Position numbers and translations under genes: made by a program. Below, in pieces: positions 10,321 through 22,480 of a DNA stretch of 64,000 bases (the first letter of the stretch is position 1; each line of letters opens with the position of its first letter). The notes under the pieces are model-generated. The model was given only the letters and a program-made list of their open reading frames with translations, was not told the origin of the DNA and made no database searches. Source of the DNA: Arion vulgaris (taxonomy: Eukaryota; Mollusca; Gastropoda; Stylommatophora; Arionidae); assembly GCA_020796225.1 (NCBI GenBank), contig CM036764.1:25332233-25396232 (forward strand), in the 5' to 3' direction.

Positions 10321-12690
10321 GATCGATGAATTCTACAATAATTTACAAGAAGCAATAGATAAAGTTGGTAAAAGAGACATCCTGATAGTAATGGGCGATT
10401 TCGATGCAAAAATCAGCAAGGAAATAGCTGAAGAGTAGGAAAAGATAAAAGTGCCTTTTAGTATAGCACAACGAAACGAAAGAGGTACACAACTAATTGA
10501 ATTCTGCCTAGAAAATCATCTCTCCATTACGAACACCCTAAGCAAGCAATATCCAAGAAGACTATACACATGGACCTCACCAGATGGCAACACCAGAAAC
10601 CAAATAGATTACATCTTTGTCCAAAGAAGATGGATAACAGGTATCCTATCAGTAAAGACACTACCCGGAGCAGACTGTGACTCCGACCATGAACTGCTGG
10701 TGGCAGAGTTTAAATTAATACTGAAGACAACAAAGAAAACAGCTGGCCCTATACGTTTTGATACAAATGCCATTCCACTAGAATACAACATAGAAATACA
10801 AAACAAATTTGACATACTTATGGCGGCTCAAGAGGACATGACACCTGACGAACTGGCAACACAGGCAAGAGATATATTAATCTCCACCGCACAAAACATC
10901 ATACCCAGGAAAGTACACAAGAAACAGGTCTACATAACTGAAAAAACACTAAGCTAATTGAAGAAAGAAGAAAGCTAAAACAAGCGGGTTAAAACGAAAC
11001 AGCACTGAATATAAAAACTGCTCAAGAGAAGTCAAGAAAGAAATCCGAAAAGACAAGAAACAACACATAGTCACCTCATGCAATAAAATTGATGAATTAA
11101 GAAAACAAGGGAAAGACAGAGAAATGTACAACGAAATTAATATAATGACACGTGACTTCAGCCCATCAATACAAGTCATAAACGATAACAATGGCAAAAT
11201 ATTAACAGAAAAGAAAGATGTACTAAAAAGATGGCGTGAGTACTGCAGAAACATGTGTGAAGACACATCTAAAAATCCACATAAGATAATAACAGTAAGC
11301 GAAGAGACAGAACCAGAGCCCATGTTGGATGAAGTGCGCCTGGCCATCAAAAGTCTGAAGAGAAGGAAGTCACCAGGGTGCGATGATATACCAGCGGAAT
11401 TGATTCAAGCAGGCGAGGAGGCCAGTGTTTGGGTATATCATAAATTGTGCACAAAGATATGGAATAGCTCCTCCTGGCCAAAGGAATGGAAAAGATCAGT
11501 ATTTATACCTATTCCAACGAAAGGAAACCTGAAACTATGCACCAACTACAGAACTATTGCCCTTATATCTCATGCCAGCAAAATCCTACTAAGAATCATA
11601 ATGAAGAGGATGGAACAAAAATTAGAAGATGAAATACACGAAACACAAGTAGGTTTCAGAAGAGGTAGAGGCACCAGAGACCATATTTGTCGCATGAGAC
11701 TCATTATCGAAAAATGTAGAGAATTCAACATAGACCTGCTTGCATGTTTCATAGACTATAGCAAGGCTTTCGATCATATACAACACCAGAAAATGTGGAA
11801 CATCATGAAAGACATACATTTTCCAACACACATAATACAACTCATAGAATCTCTATACCACGAACAACCATTCAAACAGGAGTTGAAATAGCTGAATGGT
11901 TCGAGATTCAAAAGGGGTACGACAGGGATGTATTTTGTCACCATACTTATTCAACATATATGCGGAGAACATCATGAGGAATGTAAAAGACGATGCCAAC
12001 TATGTGAATTACGACCCTCTCACTATAGGAGGCAAATGCATACCAGAGCTTAGATACGTAGACGATACAGTATTATTATCCACCAGCAAAGAGGGTTTGG
12101 AAACCTAATCATGACGACCAAGAAACATAGTGAAGACCAACATCTATATTTAAAAACACAAAAAACAAAAATCATGTCAACTGACAAAGCAAAAGGCTCA
12201 CCTAACATCCAAATAAACAATGAAGAACTCCAATGTGTAGCTACGAATATCTGGGCTCAATAATTAACAATAACGGTGACTGATCCAACGAGATCTCAAG
12301 AAGATTGGCAATAGTAATCAAGAAGTTAAACACAATGAAGAACATGTGGCAAAGCACCAACAAAAATACAAAATTAAAAATATTGAGAGCATGCATTTTC
12401 CCAGTGGCTACTTATGGTTGTGTATCATGGACTATTACACAAAAATTAAGAACGAAAATCCAGTCCTTCGAAACTAAATACTACAGAAAGATCCTACGAA
12501 TAACATGGACAGAAAAAAAGAAAGAACACTGATATCCTGGAAGAACTAAATGTTAAAGAGAATTGGCTGATAAACCACATACTATACAGACAAATTAGAT
12601 ACTTTCGTCACATCAAGCGTCACGATGGCCTGGAAAGAACAATATTAGAGGGCAGGGTCCCAGGACGCAGAGGCAGCCCTTTCGTCTCAC
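10315..12690 (+). mobile_element. RTE-type non-LTR retrotransposon, degenerate
   Basis: The largest transposon remnant in the window. An endonuclease (EEP-type) end is visible at 10320-10750: GDFDAK, then QIDYIFVQRRW, then a DSDHELL motif with the catalytic Asp-His pair. Reverse transcriptase follows at 11124-12110: DIPAELIQAG, fingers motif GFRRGRGTRDH, motif A FIDYSKAFD, motif B GVRQGCILSPYLFNIY, motif C YVDDTVLL. A C-terminal region (12305-12690) has the usual W-rich CVSW and Arg-rich LEGRVPGRRG. The frame is broken by stops or shifts near 10437, 10955, 11890, 12107 and 12530, and the 5' end is missing. It is transcriptionally dead as a protein source. RTE assignment is from motif recognition, not phylogeny. 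Confidence 0.85.
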
Positions 12691-12699
12691 CCTTCCTGT

Positions 12700-13020
12700 T
12701 TCAAATTTACGAGTCCTAGTCATGGAGTCACTGAGTATACAAACATAGTGAGCATTACTAAAAAAAAAGTATCGTTTGTCTTTGACAGATATTAACTTTT
12801 TGCAACTTGCATGCACTTAAAGTGCAGACGTGATATATTCCCTCTTGACGTTCACATTTCTTGAGAGGTTTATGACTAATCTTGCTGAGTGGACACTTGT
12901 AAAGTGGGCATACCCTAATCAAGATGTGCATGACTCATATTTGCAACTTATTAATATTCACGTACGTTAAAGATACATAAATGGTGTGTCCATAATTACG
13001 AGTACATCTCACTTCTAAGT
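12700..13020. other. Spacer with no recognised feature
   Basis: About 320 bp between the dead LINE and the start of duplication copy B. I see no frame or repeat here. Confidence 0.5.
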
Positions 13021-13448
13021 CAAGGTTCTATTTTAAGGTCGCAGAAATTAGCAAAAAATTGATTCATCACATTCTAAACTTATCACATCCGTGAATGAAT
13101 TTAGTATATAAGTGATTCCAATTCTACTGACAAATTATCTTGATAGGGTTTAACTGACTCTAACGCTCTGAGATATATATATATTATATATATATATATA
13201 TATACTATATATTCCTCTCATACCGATGTACTTTACATAGTGCCTGCAAGTAATTACCACATGAGAGATTTTGCTAATTGTTAAAGTTATACTCTAAAGA
13301 AACAGATAAGCGCTTTAGTTTTCAGTAACAGAATAAAAACAGTTTTACCAATTGTAAACGTAGTACACAAAGTGAACGAACAAGTTCAACATCTTAGAAA
13401 AGTTTTTTTTTAAAACCAATTTTTGTAATCAGAAATATTTTATGAGAA

Positions 13449-13455
13449 TATAAAA
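13449..13455 (+). promoter_or_regulatory. Candidate TATA box, astacin copy B
   Basis: TATAAAA lies 59 bp upstream of the ATG, which would leave a 5' UTR of about 25-30 nt if initiation follows the usual 25-30 bp spacing. The aligned copy A position is CATAAAA. Confidence 0.45.
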
Positions 13456-13507
13456 CCGATTATATCCATATTTACGACACAATTTATTAGACAAGAAACT
13501 TTGGAAA

Positions 13508-16500
13508 ATGAAAATGCAGTTTCTCAGAAGTCTTCACCTGCTACCTTGTTTATGTATGGTAAGTTAATTTGTAACTGTCATAGTCTTTTTTTATTATTAT
13601 TATTTTTCTAATATGGCGCATATGGCTGGTTTTTTGTGTGAAAGCTGACTTTCCTTATTATCAGTATCCCACGTCATTCAGGCTAGCCTTATGCCGACTT
13701 CAGAGGTATTTGTAATGTTATCCATTCGCTCTCTCTCTAGCCCATATAATGGCTCCTGGTATTGTTTAAGTTGACTTAAAGTCAGTACACTGACTTATTT
13801 AGTATATATTGCAAAATAAATGCGTTCAGATGTAAACAAAAGTAGAGAGTGAAACAGTTAGAATCCCCAAGTAAAGGATCAGGGTCTACTGTAGTCCAAC
13901 CGTGTACCACGTACTTAATTAATCATTTTGATAAAGCTGACCCCGAGCCCCACGGTACGGTGTCACTAGCGCAAACTGTTATCAACATCACTGTTGGTGA
14001 CGCTATCATAGTTGATGATGTTGTTGTTTCTGCCATGCAAATACTGTTTGTATTGACATTGTTTGTGTGTAAATCTGTTTCATTTATATTATTCTAATGT
14101 TGTGGGCGTCTGTAGCGAGAACGACAGTGAGCTCGATCAAAACCCAAGTGTGCCTGTATCAAACTTCGCGACGGGCAGTTTAGAAGTCTTTTTCTTCTTA
14201 GAACGCTCCACATCGACCACTTGTTAACCAGTATGTGTGATTTCTATGTGATCTGAGCCTAAGATCGATTGTACATTGTGATAGTTATGCGCCTACAAGT
14301 AGGCCAGCACATCCGATGCCTCGATGCTATTTATTTACTAGGGTAGCTACCCTAGGTCATACATCAATCGCCTCTTGCGACATGCCTCGTAGGTCGCATT
14401 AGTATCATTCTTTTCTTACCTTGTGGGTCCCGGCACTACACGGGCGAAAGTTTGAAAGTAAATTTGTTCAAGTGGATTTATACCAACGATAAAAACAGAC
14501 CTCACCATTCAGAAAGATCGGCAAATTACTGAACGTATAAAAGGTGCATATAAAATCAACGACTCGTTTACTGTTGTTGATGGTGACGTAATGAAATAAT
14601 ATGCCACGATTTTCATTTTCAGTGTTGTATTTACTGTTCCAGTTTATTTAAATTAAACGTTGTTTTATTATTCCATTCAGTTTTCAAACATACAATATGA
14701 TTCTACGTTAATAACAAACAATGTAAAACGCAACATCATCAATTTTTTTCAACCCAGTATTAATTCCATACTGTAAGATAATCACTTTTAGATAATCCGG
14801 CTTGGTTGTGTCTACTAGGGATTATACTTCTGCAGGCACAGCTAAATATCTTTGAGACCCACAAACCACTCTACGGCAAGCTAATCTGAAGGAAAATATA
14901 TATTCCGTAAAGTGAAATAATTGTTCAGTTCACAAAATAAATCGTATGAGTTGATTTATTCCGTGTATCAAAATATTAATTTCTTGACGTAAAATATTTC
15001 TTGCAATCAGCAATTACATTTTCCAAATGTCAAATGCTATTTCCATTGTGTAGAATATCTCAACACAGACCTGTGGATAAGAATCGGACAGGAACTCATG
15101 ATGGCCCAGGTCAGGAAGAGAAAATGACGATGGGTCTGGCATACCCTACGGAAGACACAGTCGAGTGTCACTAAACAAGCACTTGAGTGGAACCCGCAAG
15201 GAAAACGAAAAAGAGGACGCCTTAAACAGACCTGAAGACGAATTATTCTTGAGGAACTGAAGAGTGCTTGGCTATACTGGGAGACCATAAAGAAAACAGC
15301 AAGAGACCGAGAAGAGTGGCGAATAACTGTTGAAGCCCTATGCTCCGCGAGGAGCGGAGAGGAATAACATCATAACAATACACACATTTTTCTCGCTTAA
15401 TAAATATTAGTTACCATGATATAAAATATTTCTTTCATTCAACTAAATATATATTTGAAAATCTTTCCTTGACAGATGTACTTCTACCTTGAACTGGCTG
15501 CTGGTGAAACCATTGACGAAGTTATAGCAAGTTCATCGACAGCTGTCACTGATTTTGATTTTCTAAGCGACATAGCTGGAGCTGAATTACGTGTAGAACT
15601 GGACATGATACTCAGTACGGGGCAGTACTCATTGCTTTATGTAAGTAACAGAACATACCACAATAAATTATTGCTTCTTATTTTTTTTAAAAGTACAATT
15701 TTTTTCTCCTTCTTCACCCTTCGCCACTATGGAGGCATAGATTCACAACCAAAGCCTTCCAAGCCCGCCTATCCAATGCCATATTTTCATATCTCTCCAC
15801 TCTCTCCTCATTTTCTTGCATTCCGTCTCCGACCCTCGTCTCCAGGTGTTTCTTTGTCTTCCCTTACCTCAATTGACCTGGGGGGTTCCATCGGAGAGCC
15901 CGTCTCGTGATGCTGTCACTGGGCTTCCTCAGTGTGTGTCCTATTCATCGCCATCTTCTGCCCCTTATCTCTTGTTCTTCCTGCCGTTGTCCCGTTCTAT
16001 CCCACAGTTCTATGTTTGTGGTCCTGTTATACCATCGCAGATGGAATCTCCTGTGTAGGCATCTATTGATGAATACAATTTCATTAACTAAACTAAATAT
16101 AGGGACGAAATTATGTTTATCTTACGAGAGCCATGGACTAAAACAAAAGTATTTAAGAATGAAAACAAATCTTTAGACAAAGGTGATGTATGCAGAAACA
16201 TTCTTAGAATGTTCTAGGCAAAGAGAGGAAACTTATAAACAACTTTCAGGACTTCAAAGCTCGAGAAACATATCATAAATAATATCATATCTCGGTAACT
16301 GAAATATTTTTGTCGCATTGTCACAGCAGACCTCAAACGTTTAAAAAGAAAATAGTAATGGAGGATAAGGATCCTGGAAGATGAGACAGGTGACGGCCAA
16401 GACGACTATGGCAACGGGATATTAATCCTTTCATCCTTCTGAGACAATATACTGGCTGGCATTATTTTTTTAATGATGACGCACAGCAATTATAGTAGCC

Positions 16501-19500
16501 AATATACATTGCAATATAAGGAAAGACTGCAGTAAAACTATGTAACAATGGCGAAACACATACAAACAAAATACTGTAGTTTTACAGAGTACAAAAAAAA
16601 ACAATAACAGTATACATCGACGTTTCAACCAAAAGGCCTTTCTATAAATTTGTCCGTTGGTATAAAAAAATACGGAGTGAAAGAGTTAATCAAAATTGCT
16701 CACTTATATTTTCAATCATGAAAAGGCTCACAGAAGGTTGGTCAATACAGATATTGTGCATCGTTTTGATGTAGTTTTTTCCTCATAAATCTAGTTTTCC
16801 TGCTGTTGGTTAGTATCTATTTGAGCATTAATTAGTATCTGGTTGATCATGTCTTTCGGTTAGCTACAGAATTTTGTGATTTCAATTCCTGCAGGTTTAA
16901 CAACTATACAATTGTGTCTGTATCCATTTCAGTTTTTTTTTAAATTCTTAAAATGTGTTATTCTTTATTCTTCTTGGTAGAAGTTAAAAGAAACTTGTGC
17001 TGCTTACATCAGTCTATGTTCTGATTACATGTGACATTTCATTACAGTTTCTTCCTTTTATTTTCTAATCTCTGATAATGTATGTGAACAATTCTTTTTA
17101 CTCAAAAATTACTTTTCATTCTTTGCCCCGAAATTATAATACATTTAAAAAGTCTTTTTAGATATCATGTAATTTCTTCTTCGAACGCTCCATATTGACA
17201 ACTTGTTAAACCACTCTTTGTGATTTGTATGTGATCATAAGAACGATTGTATGGTGTACCAGTTATGCACCTACAAGTAGACCAGCACATCCAATTTCTA
17301 CAGCGCTTATTATTTACTAGGTAGCTTCCTAGGCTCCTACCTCATTCGTCTCTTACGACATGTCTTCTAGGTTGCATCGCTACTATTCTTTGTTTCCCTT
17401 GCGAGCACCTGACAGCACATGGGCGTCACTGTAATTTTAAGATCTATCTATGGATGAAACATTCTCTTCTCAACAGCCACTGATAATTGTAATAAACACT
17501 TGTGAGTTCAGTTCTCTGAAACTACCTGGAACACTCCGCTACAACTGTAACGTCTAATATGAAGACTTCTGACCACCAATTGTTGTTGGTTGGTGCTCTT
17601 TATCATCTTTGTTCTCAAAATTGTTCCACACACATCTGTTCATTTATTGGTTCCAGTGAAGAATTGTTTGCTTATATTGTAAGTTGTATGATCTATTGCT
17701 TTTTATTTTATCTCTTTAATTTCCAACAGTATCTTATTGTGTTTGATTCTTCCTCATTGAACTGTTTATTATTACTTAAGAGCCTTGGATACCAGATCTT
17801 ATATTGACTTCTTCTTCCTTCTTCTTCCTCACCTTTCAACTTCCAATGGAGCCCATGTCTTCAACAAACTTCTTCCAGTTCTTTCTCTCTCTTGCCATCC
17901 CTTTCAATTCTGTCCATGTTTTACCCATCCTTTTAATATCAGCCACCAGCTCTCTTCTCCAGGTCTATCTAGGCCTTCCCCTACTCCTCTTTCCCTACGG
18001 GTTCCAACACAGTGCCTGGCTTTTAATGCCTCCGGTCGATCTTCTCAATGTATGTCCTATCTATCGCCAGCATCTGTTGCGTAGCTCTTTCTCCACAGGT
18101 ATATGCTTAGTTCTTTCTCTGAGTTCCTAGTGCGTAATCTTATCATATCATCTCAGTCCCTCTATTCTTATATTTACTAAACCTAACATTAACATATTTA
18201 CTAAACTCAACTTATATTTGCTAAACTCAACTTATATTTACTAAACTCAACTTATTGTTACTAAACCTAACATTAACATATTTACTAAACTCAACTTATA
18301 TTTACTAAACCCAACTTATATTTGCTAAACTCAACTTATATTTACTAAACTCAACTTATTGTTACTAAACTCAACTTATATTTGCTAAACTCAACTTATA
18401 TTTACTAAACTCAACTTATTGTTACTAAACTCAACTTATATTTGCTAAACTCAACATTAATATATTTACTAAACTCAACTTATATTTGCTAAACTCAACA
18501 TTCATATATTTGCTAAACTCAACATTAATATATTTGCTAAACTCAACTTATATTTGCTGAACTCAACATTAATAGTGACACCAGCAAAAGAAATTAATTG
18601 ATAATTATTCCATTTCACTTCAACTTGTGAAGTTCATTCCTTTCATAAATATACTCCCTTAAATCAACAATAGCAATTTATGATATACAACTTTCACTTT
18701 CAGGGTAATACAAATACTGCTAACAACGCTAAATCAAGTCCACGCAAGAAGCGAAAAGCTTTACAAAGTCTGACAGGTCGTTGGTCCAAGAAAGAAATTC
18801 CATACAATATCCAGACCGCAACTTTCACAACTCGAGAATCTTCCGAAATTTACAAAGCAATTGATGAATGGCAAATCAACACTTGCATTCGTTTCAGAAA
18901 GGCTACTAGTTCTGATTTGAGCTACGTCAATTTTGAAAACGGCTCAGGATGTTCATCAAGAGTTGGTATGGTCGTTGGAAAACAAGCAATTTCACTGGCA
19001 AGAGGTTGTAGATCGAAGGACACTATTGTTCACGAAATCGGACACGCGGTTGGGTTTTTTCACGAGCAGAATCGTCCGGATAGAGACTCTTACGTCGTTA
19101 TTAAAAAAGAAAACATAGAACACCCGTCTCTGTATTCCAATTTCGACAAATATTCGTGGTCAACTGTGTCAATATACGGTGTACCGTACGATTACACGAG
19201 CATTATGCACTACGGAGGAACGGCATTTAGTGGTAACGACAAATACACTATTCAGACGAAAGACCCTGCTTATCAAGAGATTATTGGAACAGCCAAAGGA
19301 CTAAGTTTCAATGACATCAAACTTGCCAATTTGATGTATAACTGCAGCGAAAGATGTCAGTCGTCTATCAGGTGCCCCAAAGACGGTTTTGTGGGCAAAG
19401 ACTGCCAATGTTGGTGCCCCGGTAATCCAGTTAGAAAATGCGAAGGAACTAGCATAATCACGCAACGTCCTGTGGCAAAAACCACGACAAGATTCTCAGC

Positions 19501-19927
19501 CAGAACAACAGTGCGACCATATGTTAGATCTACAGCAAGACCCACAACAGCCACCTGTTCTGACAAGAACAGTTATTGTCCAGCTTGGTCAAAATCTGGT
19601 TACTGTCAAACTAGCTACTATGTTAAAACCTACTGCAAGGCTTCCTGCTTGTTATGTGGAGTTCGTCCAACACCAACGAACACGTGTATGAACACAAGGA
19701 GACTCTGCACATCTTGGGGAAACAAAGGCTACTGTACTGGCATGTTTTCTGCCTTTATGAGCACGAATTGCCCCGAGACATGTGGCCTCTGTCGAAAAAA
19801 TGTTCTGACCGGAACAGCTGTCTTGAAAAGCGACCCCGGTGAACGTGCAGATAGTGGTGCAAATAAATTCTCTTCAGGTTTGTTAACCTTTTTATGTGGA
19901 GTGTTCAAATATTGTGCAAAGATTTAA
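13508..19927 (+). CDS. Secreted astacin metalloprotease with two C-terminal ShKT domains, copy B
   Basis: Exons 13508-13558, 15476-15640 and 18704-19927, phase-0 GT-AG introns, 479 residues. Residues 1-26 or so form a hydrophobic signal peptide split between exons 1 and 2. A short propeptide follows, with DMIL..GQ near the expected aspartate-switch site. A dibasic RKKRK site marks maturation, and the protease then starts with [11 protein letters not shown]. The zinc site [19 protein letters not shown] (His ligands, catalytic Glu, family Glu/Arg) and Met-turn SIMHYGG are complete. A Cys-rich segment ([12 protein letters not shown] to GNPVRKC), a Thr/Arg linker and two six-cysteine ShKT domains (about [11 protein letters not shown] to [15 protein letters not shown] to CGLC) follow. 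Astacins cleave extracellular or egg-coat proteins, and ShKT modules often mediate binding. Exon 3 holds the whole mature enzyme. Distance to copy A suggests independent promoters. I do not assign a finer orthologue. Confidence 0.93.
14104..14630. mobile_element. Copy-B-specific insertion with a nested SINE
   Basis: Splits the sequence contiguous in copy A near 2845. TGTTGTG at the left and TGTTGTA at the right look like a 7-bp target duplication. The outer element is unidentified. Near its right end it has TTCAGAAAG.TCGGCAAATTACTGAACGT-like sequence, also seen near 25920. A family 1 SINE sits inside. Confidence 0.7.
14197..14450 (-). mobile_element. SINE family 1
   Basis: Near full-length copy (about 250 bp). 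On the minus strand it runs from CCCGTGTAGTGCCGGGACCC, through the AATGATACTAATGCGACC and AAGAGGCGATTG core, to the CATCGAGG body and a GAAGAAAA-type tail. It is nested in the 14104-14630 insertion. Confidence 0.8.
15066..15388 (+). mobile_element. RTE-type LINE 3'/C-terminal fragment
   Basis: Codes for the C-terminal signature of RTE-like polymerases: [23 protein letters not shown], then [15 protein letters not shown] and a stop. It interrupts the site that is continuous in copy A near 3290, with ACACA-type repeats on both sides. It is therefore a 5'-truncated insertion after the duplication. Confidence 0.8.
15708..16065 (-). mobile_element. RTE-type LINE 3' fragment, inverted
   Basis: The minus strand has the same C-terminal region as 15066-15388 and 17800-18135 in diverged form. 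TACAATTT stands at both ends (about 15694 and 16075), a likely 8-bp target duplication. It is absent at the aligned copy A site. Confidence 0.65.
16197..16213. repeat. Single-copy 17-nt inverted repeat in copy B intron 2
   Basis: AACATTCTTAGAATGTT has 8-bp complementary arms around one T. It is the unexpanded counterpart of the 3655-3880 array in copy A. Confidence 0.7.
16432..16689. mobile_element. TTAA-flanked MITE-like element
   Basis: Starts TTAATCCTTTCATCC and ends GGAGTGAAAGAGTTAA. The imperfect terminal inverted repeat and TTAA at both ends suggest a piggyBac-type non-autonomous element. 258 bp with no coding capacity. Confidence 0.6.
17172..17425 (-). mobile_element. SINE family 1
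   Basis: Complete family landmarks on the minus strand: CCATGTGCTGTCAGG start, GAATAGTAGCGATGCAACC, GTAAGAGACGAATGAGG core, CTACTTGTAGG body and a CGAAGAAGAA tail. It lies in the private part of copy B intron 2. Confidence 0.85.
17800..18135 (-). mobile_element. RTE-type LINE C-terminal fragment, inverted
   Basis: Pyrimidine-rich on +. On the minus strand it has the coding pattern of an RTE C-terminus ([20 protein letters not shown] and SRELVADI-like segments), interrupted by stops. Confidence 0.6.
18170..18580. repeat. 19-20 bp minisatellite (TTTACTAAACTCAACTTATA type)
   Basis: About twenty units of TTTACTAAACTCAACTTATA and variants (GCTAAAC, TTGTTACTAAAC, ACATTAATA), ordered in higher-order blocks. 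It is private to copy B, just upstream of exon 3. Confidence 0.95.
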
Positions 19928-20073
19928 AGATATGATTATTGTTACATAATTATACTTTTTCAATTTTTGAACTAGTAATTTAATTAATATAGTGTAACAC
20001 TAAATAACAGGAAATGATGTACAGTAAATGTATTATATCATACAATTGAATGAAATCATTTATATAATAGGGA

Positions 20074-20079
20074 AATAAA
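20074..20079 (+). terminator. Candidate poly(A) signal, astacin copy B
   Basis: AATAAA lies about 150 nt after the stop codon at 19925. Copy A has AATGAA at the aligned place (about 5835), a weaker variant. Confidence 0.4.
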
Positions 20080-20179
20080 TATTGCTGTCCTGTAGATGTT
20101 TGCTTTTCTCCAATGAGAGGTCGTCGATCGCCATGCTCTATCTCTACTAGTTGCAATTTACAATATACGAGAGGAAGCA

Positions 20180-20650
20180 GTGGTTCTATTCTTCGGTAAC
20201 CCATAAACAACAAGATAGTCCTATAGGAGACTGGTGATCTAACGTGTGCGGCACCGAGACAAAACTCCGAGTATACAAACCACGTGTCACGGCAGCTCTC
20301 TTTCATGGATCTGAAACTTGGCAAATGGAGAGAAAACTAGAAAGTATCTTAAGAGGATTCGAAGAAAGACTTCTTAGAAGAGAATATGGGAAGATACGAT
20401 TAGCAATACCAGACCAATTACAATCTAGACTGAAAAATGTAAATAGAGAGATGCAAAATAGGAGATGGCGATAGATTTATAGATCCTCAGGATGGCAAAA
20501 AAAAAAAAAAGATATCCAAGACGTACAATGCAGTGAATGCCACAGGGACGGCATAAAAAGAGAGAGACAGTCACACATGGAAGCGAACTTGTGAAGAAAA
20601 ACTCAAAGCCATTAATATGACTAGGTTTGAGTTAGAGAGAAAGACAAAAG
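20180..20650 (+). mobile_element. RTE-type LINE C-terminal fragment, duplicated with the gene
   Basis: The frame LVYKPRV-type, FHGSETWQMERKLESILRGF, LLRREYG is the post-RT region of RTE-like elements. It has the same position downstream of the astacin gene in copy A (5880-6400), so it predates the duplication. Confidence 0.65.
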
Positions 20651-21289
20651 ATCGATTTGAGTGGAAATTATGTGTCTCTGACTTATGTGCCGTTGGGATA
20701 GATGAGGACTGATGCTGATGATGAAACAAATGCTAGACAAATATGTGAAACTCTTGGGGAAACATCAAACAAAGTACACATTATAACAACAAATGATATA
20801 TTTAATGTTTTAGAAAAATTAATTAATGTAGCCAGAAAGAGGATTAAATTGACTGAGTAATGAAAATGAGATTTTGATAATTATTATATCATTATTTTTT
20901 ATTTTCCACCGTATTCTCTTAGAACTTGGTAAACCATTATGACATCATACATGTGTAATTCTATTTACATGTAAATAATACAAGTTATAATTTTTTTTTA
21001 ATTCTCACATTCGAGGCAGGCGCGCTAGGCAGACGATGTTGTAACTATTAGATGCCATTTTTACTTTCTGTGTTCGAGAAATGATAGTGTAAAAATAGTT
21101 GTCATCCTTCTTTCATGCCACTTCTTTGCTTATTTAAATTTACTTCATCTGAATGTACATCTTACTAGATGTTTTGTTTATTAATAAATAAAATGCGGGA
21201 CTAAATTTCTTTAATTTGTCCAAGAATCAACCTAGTTCAGCAGCATTTTTATAATTATAATATCTACTACGCTGTAATATACTATACAT

Positions 21290-21860
21290 CCCACCTCTCA
21301 TACTGTGAAATTTCTTCATACATCTATCTCTTGTACTGTGATACGTTTTTACGCATTCTGTTTCTCTCACTGAAGTATCTCATCTCTCACACTGTGATGT
21401 TTTTTTTTTTAATAGTATTTCATCTCTCACACTGTGATGTTTTTTTTAAATAGTATTTCATCTCTCACACTGTGATGTTTTTTTAATAGTATTTCATCTC
21501 TCACACTGTGATGTTTTTTTTATAGTATTTCATCTCTCACACTACTCACACTGTGGTGTTTCTTAAACCATTTGATCTCTCAGACAGTGATGTTTCTTAA
21601 ATCATTTAATCTCTGTGATATTTCTACAAGTATTTTCTCTCTCCTATTGGGGTATTTTTTTCAGCACAGAATGGGAGTTGATTGTCTAAACACACTGAAA
21701 TACATGCTTAGGAGGAGATCGGAGCAATTATGGACATGTCCAATATGCGATGAAGATGATCCTCAAATGAACAATCTCTAATACACTGATGTTTCTTCAG
21801 ACATCTTTCTCTAACAACTGTGATATGTCTCAGAACATCTTATCTTTCACACTGTGATTC
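21290..21860. repeat. Minisatellite with CATCTCTCACACTGTGATG units
   Basis: At least nine units of CATCTCTCACACTGTGATGT followed by a T-run and AATAGTATTT, with decayed units at both ends. A LINE C-terminal fragment (21661-21783) lies inside. Confidence 0.9.
21661..21783 (+). mobile_element. LINE C-terminal zinc-knuckle fragment
   Basis: The frame TLKYMLRRRSEQLWTCPICD ends shortly after. It resembles the C-terminus of the RNase H LINE at 48180-48265 and 54720-54830 (…YLLGRTEHLWVC..C). Confidence 0.5.
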
Positions 21861-22120
21861 TCCACATTGCAAAGCTTCCAAATTCTGCCTAGAATTACTT
21901 TATTACCAACATACATACAGCACAACATATTTGTATGACATTATTGATTAGTTAATCTCAAGTGTGTAATATAATAGTATATAATTGTATGTATATTTAT
22001 TCACATCTTTGACTTATAATTAATATATACATGCAATTTATGATCTTCATATCTACATGAAATGCTTACTTTTAATAAAACATTATTATTTACAAGTATG
22101 TTGTTTGTTGTTTGTTTGCA
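21861..22120. other. AT-rich gap with no recognised feature
   Basis: I see no frame, repeat or RNA-like element in these 260 bp. Confidence 0.5.
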
Positions 22121-22125
22121 ATCTG

Positions 22126-22375
22126 TGGCATAGAGGTTAGGTACTCGTATCTAGTTCAAAAGGTACTCGGTTCGCATCCTCATGAATCCATCGGGATATT
22201 TTTCGAGAGATATCTGATCTCAGTTTATGTGAGATCGAGATCCTAGTCCTATCGGAAACGGACGTTAAAATGTAGGTCCCGTTTTCAAGTTGAGCAATCG
22301 TTTTCCACAGACACTAACTGTCTGACTTGTAGCCAGATGGAGCTGCCGAGTGAAATAAAGTACTTGTTTTAACTT
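22126..22375 (+). mobile_element. tRNA-derived SINE, family 3
   Basis: The head GTGGCATAGAGGTTAGG resembles a pol III A box and GGTTCGCATCC a B box, about 35 bp apart. The body GAGATCGAGATCCTAGTCC is shared in reverse with 23797-24231. Confidence 0.8.
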
Positions 22376-22480
22376 TAATTCTTGCATTTTACATCCCACG
22401 AGAACATGATATACCTGTTTATTACTACTTTTTTTGTTTGACTATTGTCTTGAAGAGGTCGAAGTTCATTTAAGACCTCT

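Larger units (their letters stand above)
13022..21170. repeat. Segmental duplication copy B (pairs with 1793-8605)
   Basis: Homologous to copy A in exons, introns and flanks, but enlarged by private insertions at about 14104-14630, 15066-15388, 15708-16065, 16432-16689 and 16870-18610. The private insertions post-date the duplication and give a relative clock for those elements. Confidence 0.9.

Noticed and set aside
15476..15910. Extension of astacin copy B exon 2 to 144 codons
   Set aside because: The frame reads past a strong GTAAGT donor at 15641 into an inserted LINE. Splicing at 15640 gives the phase that matches exon 3 and copy A.
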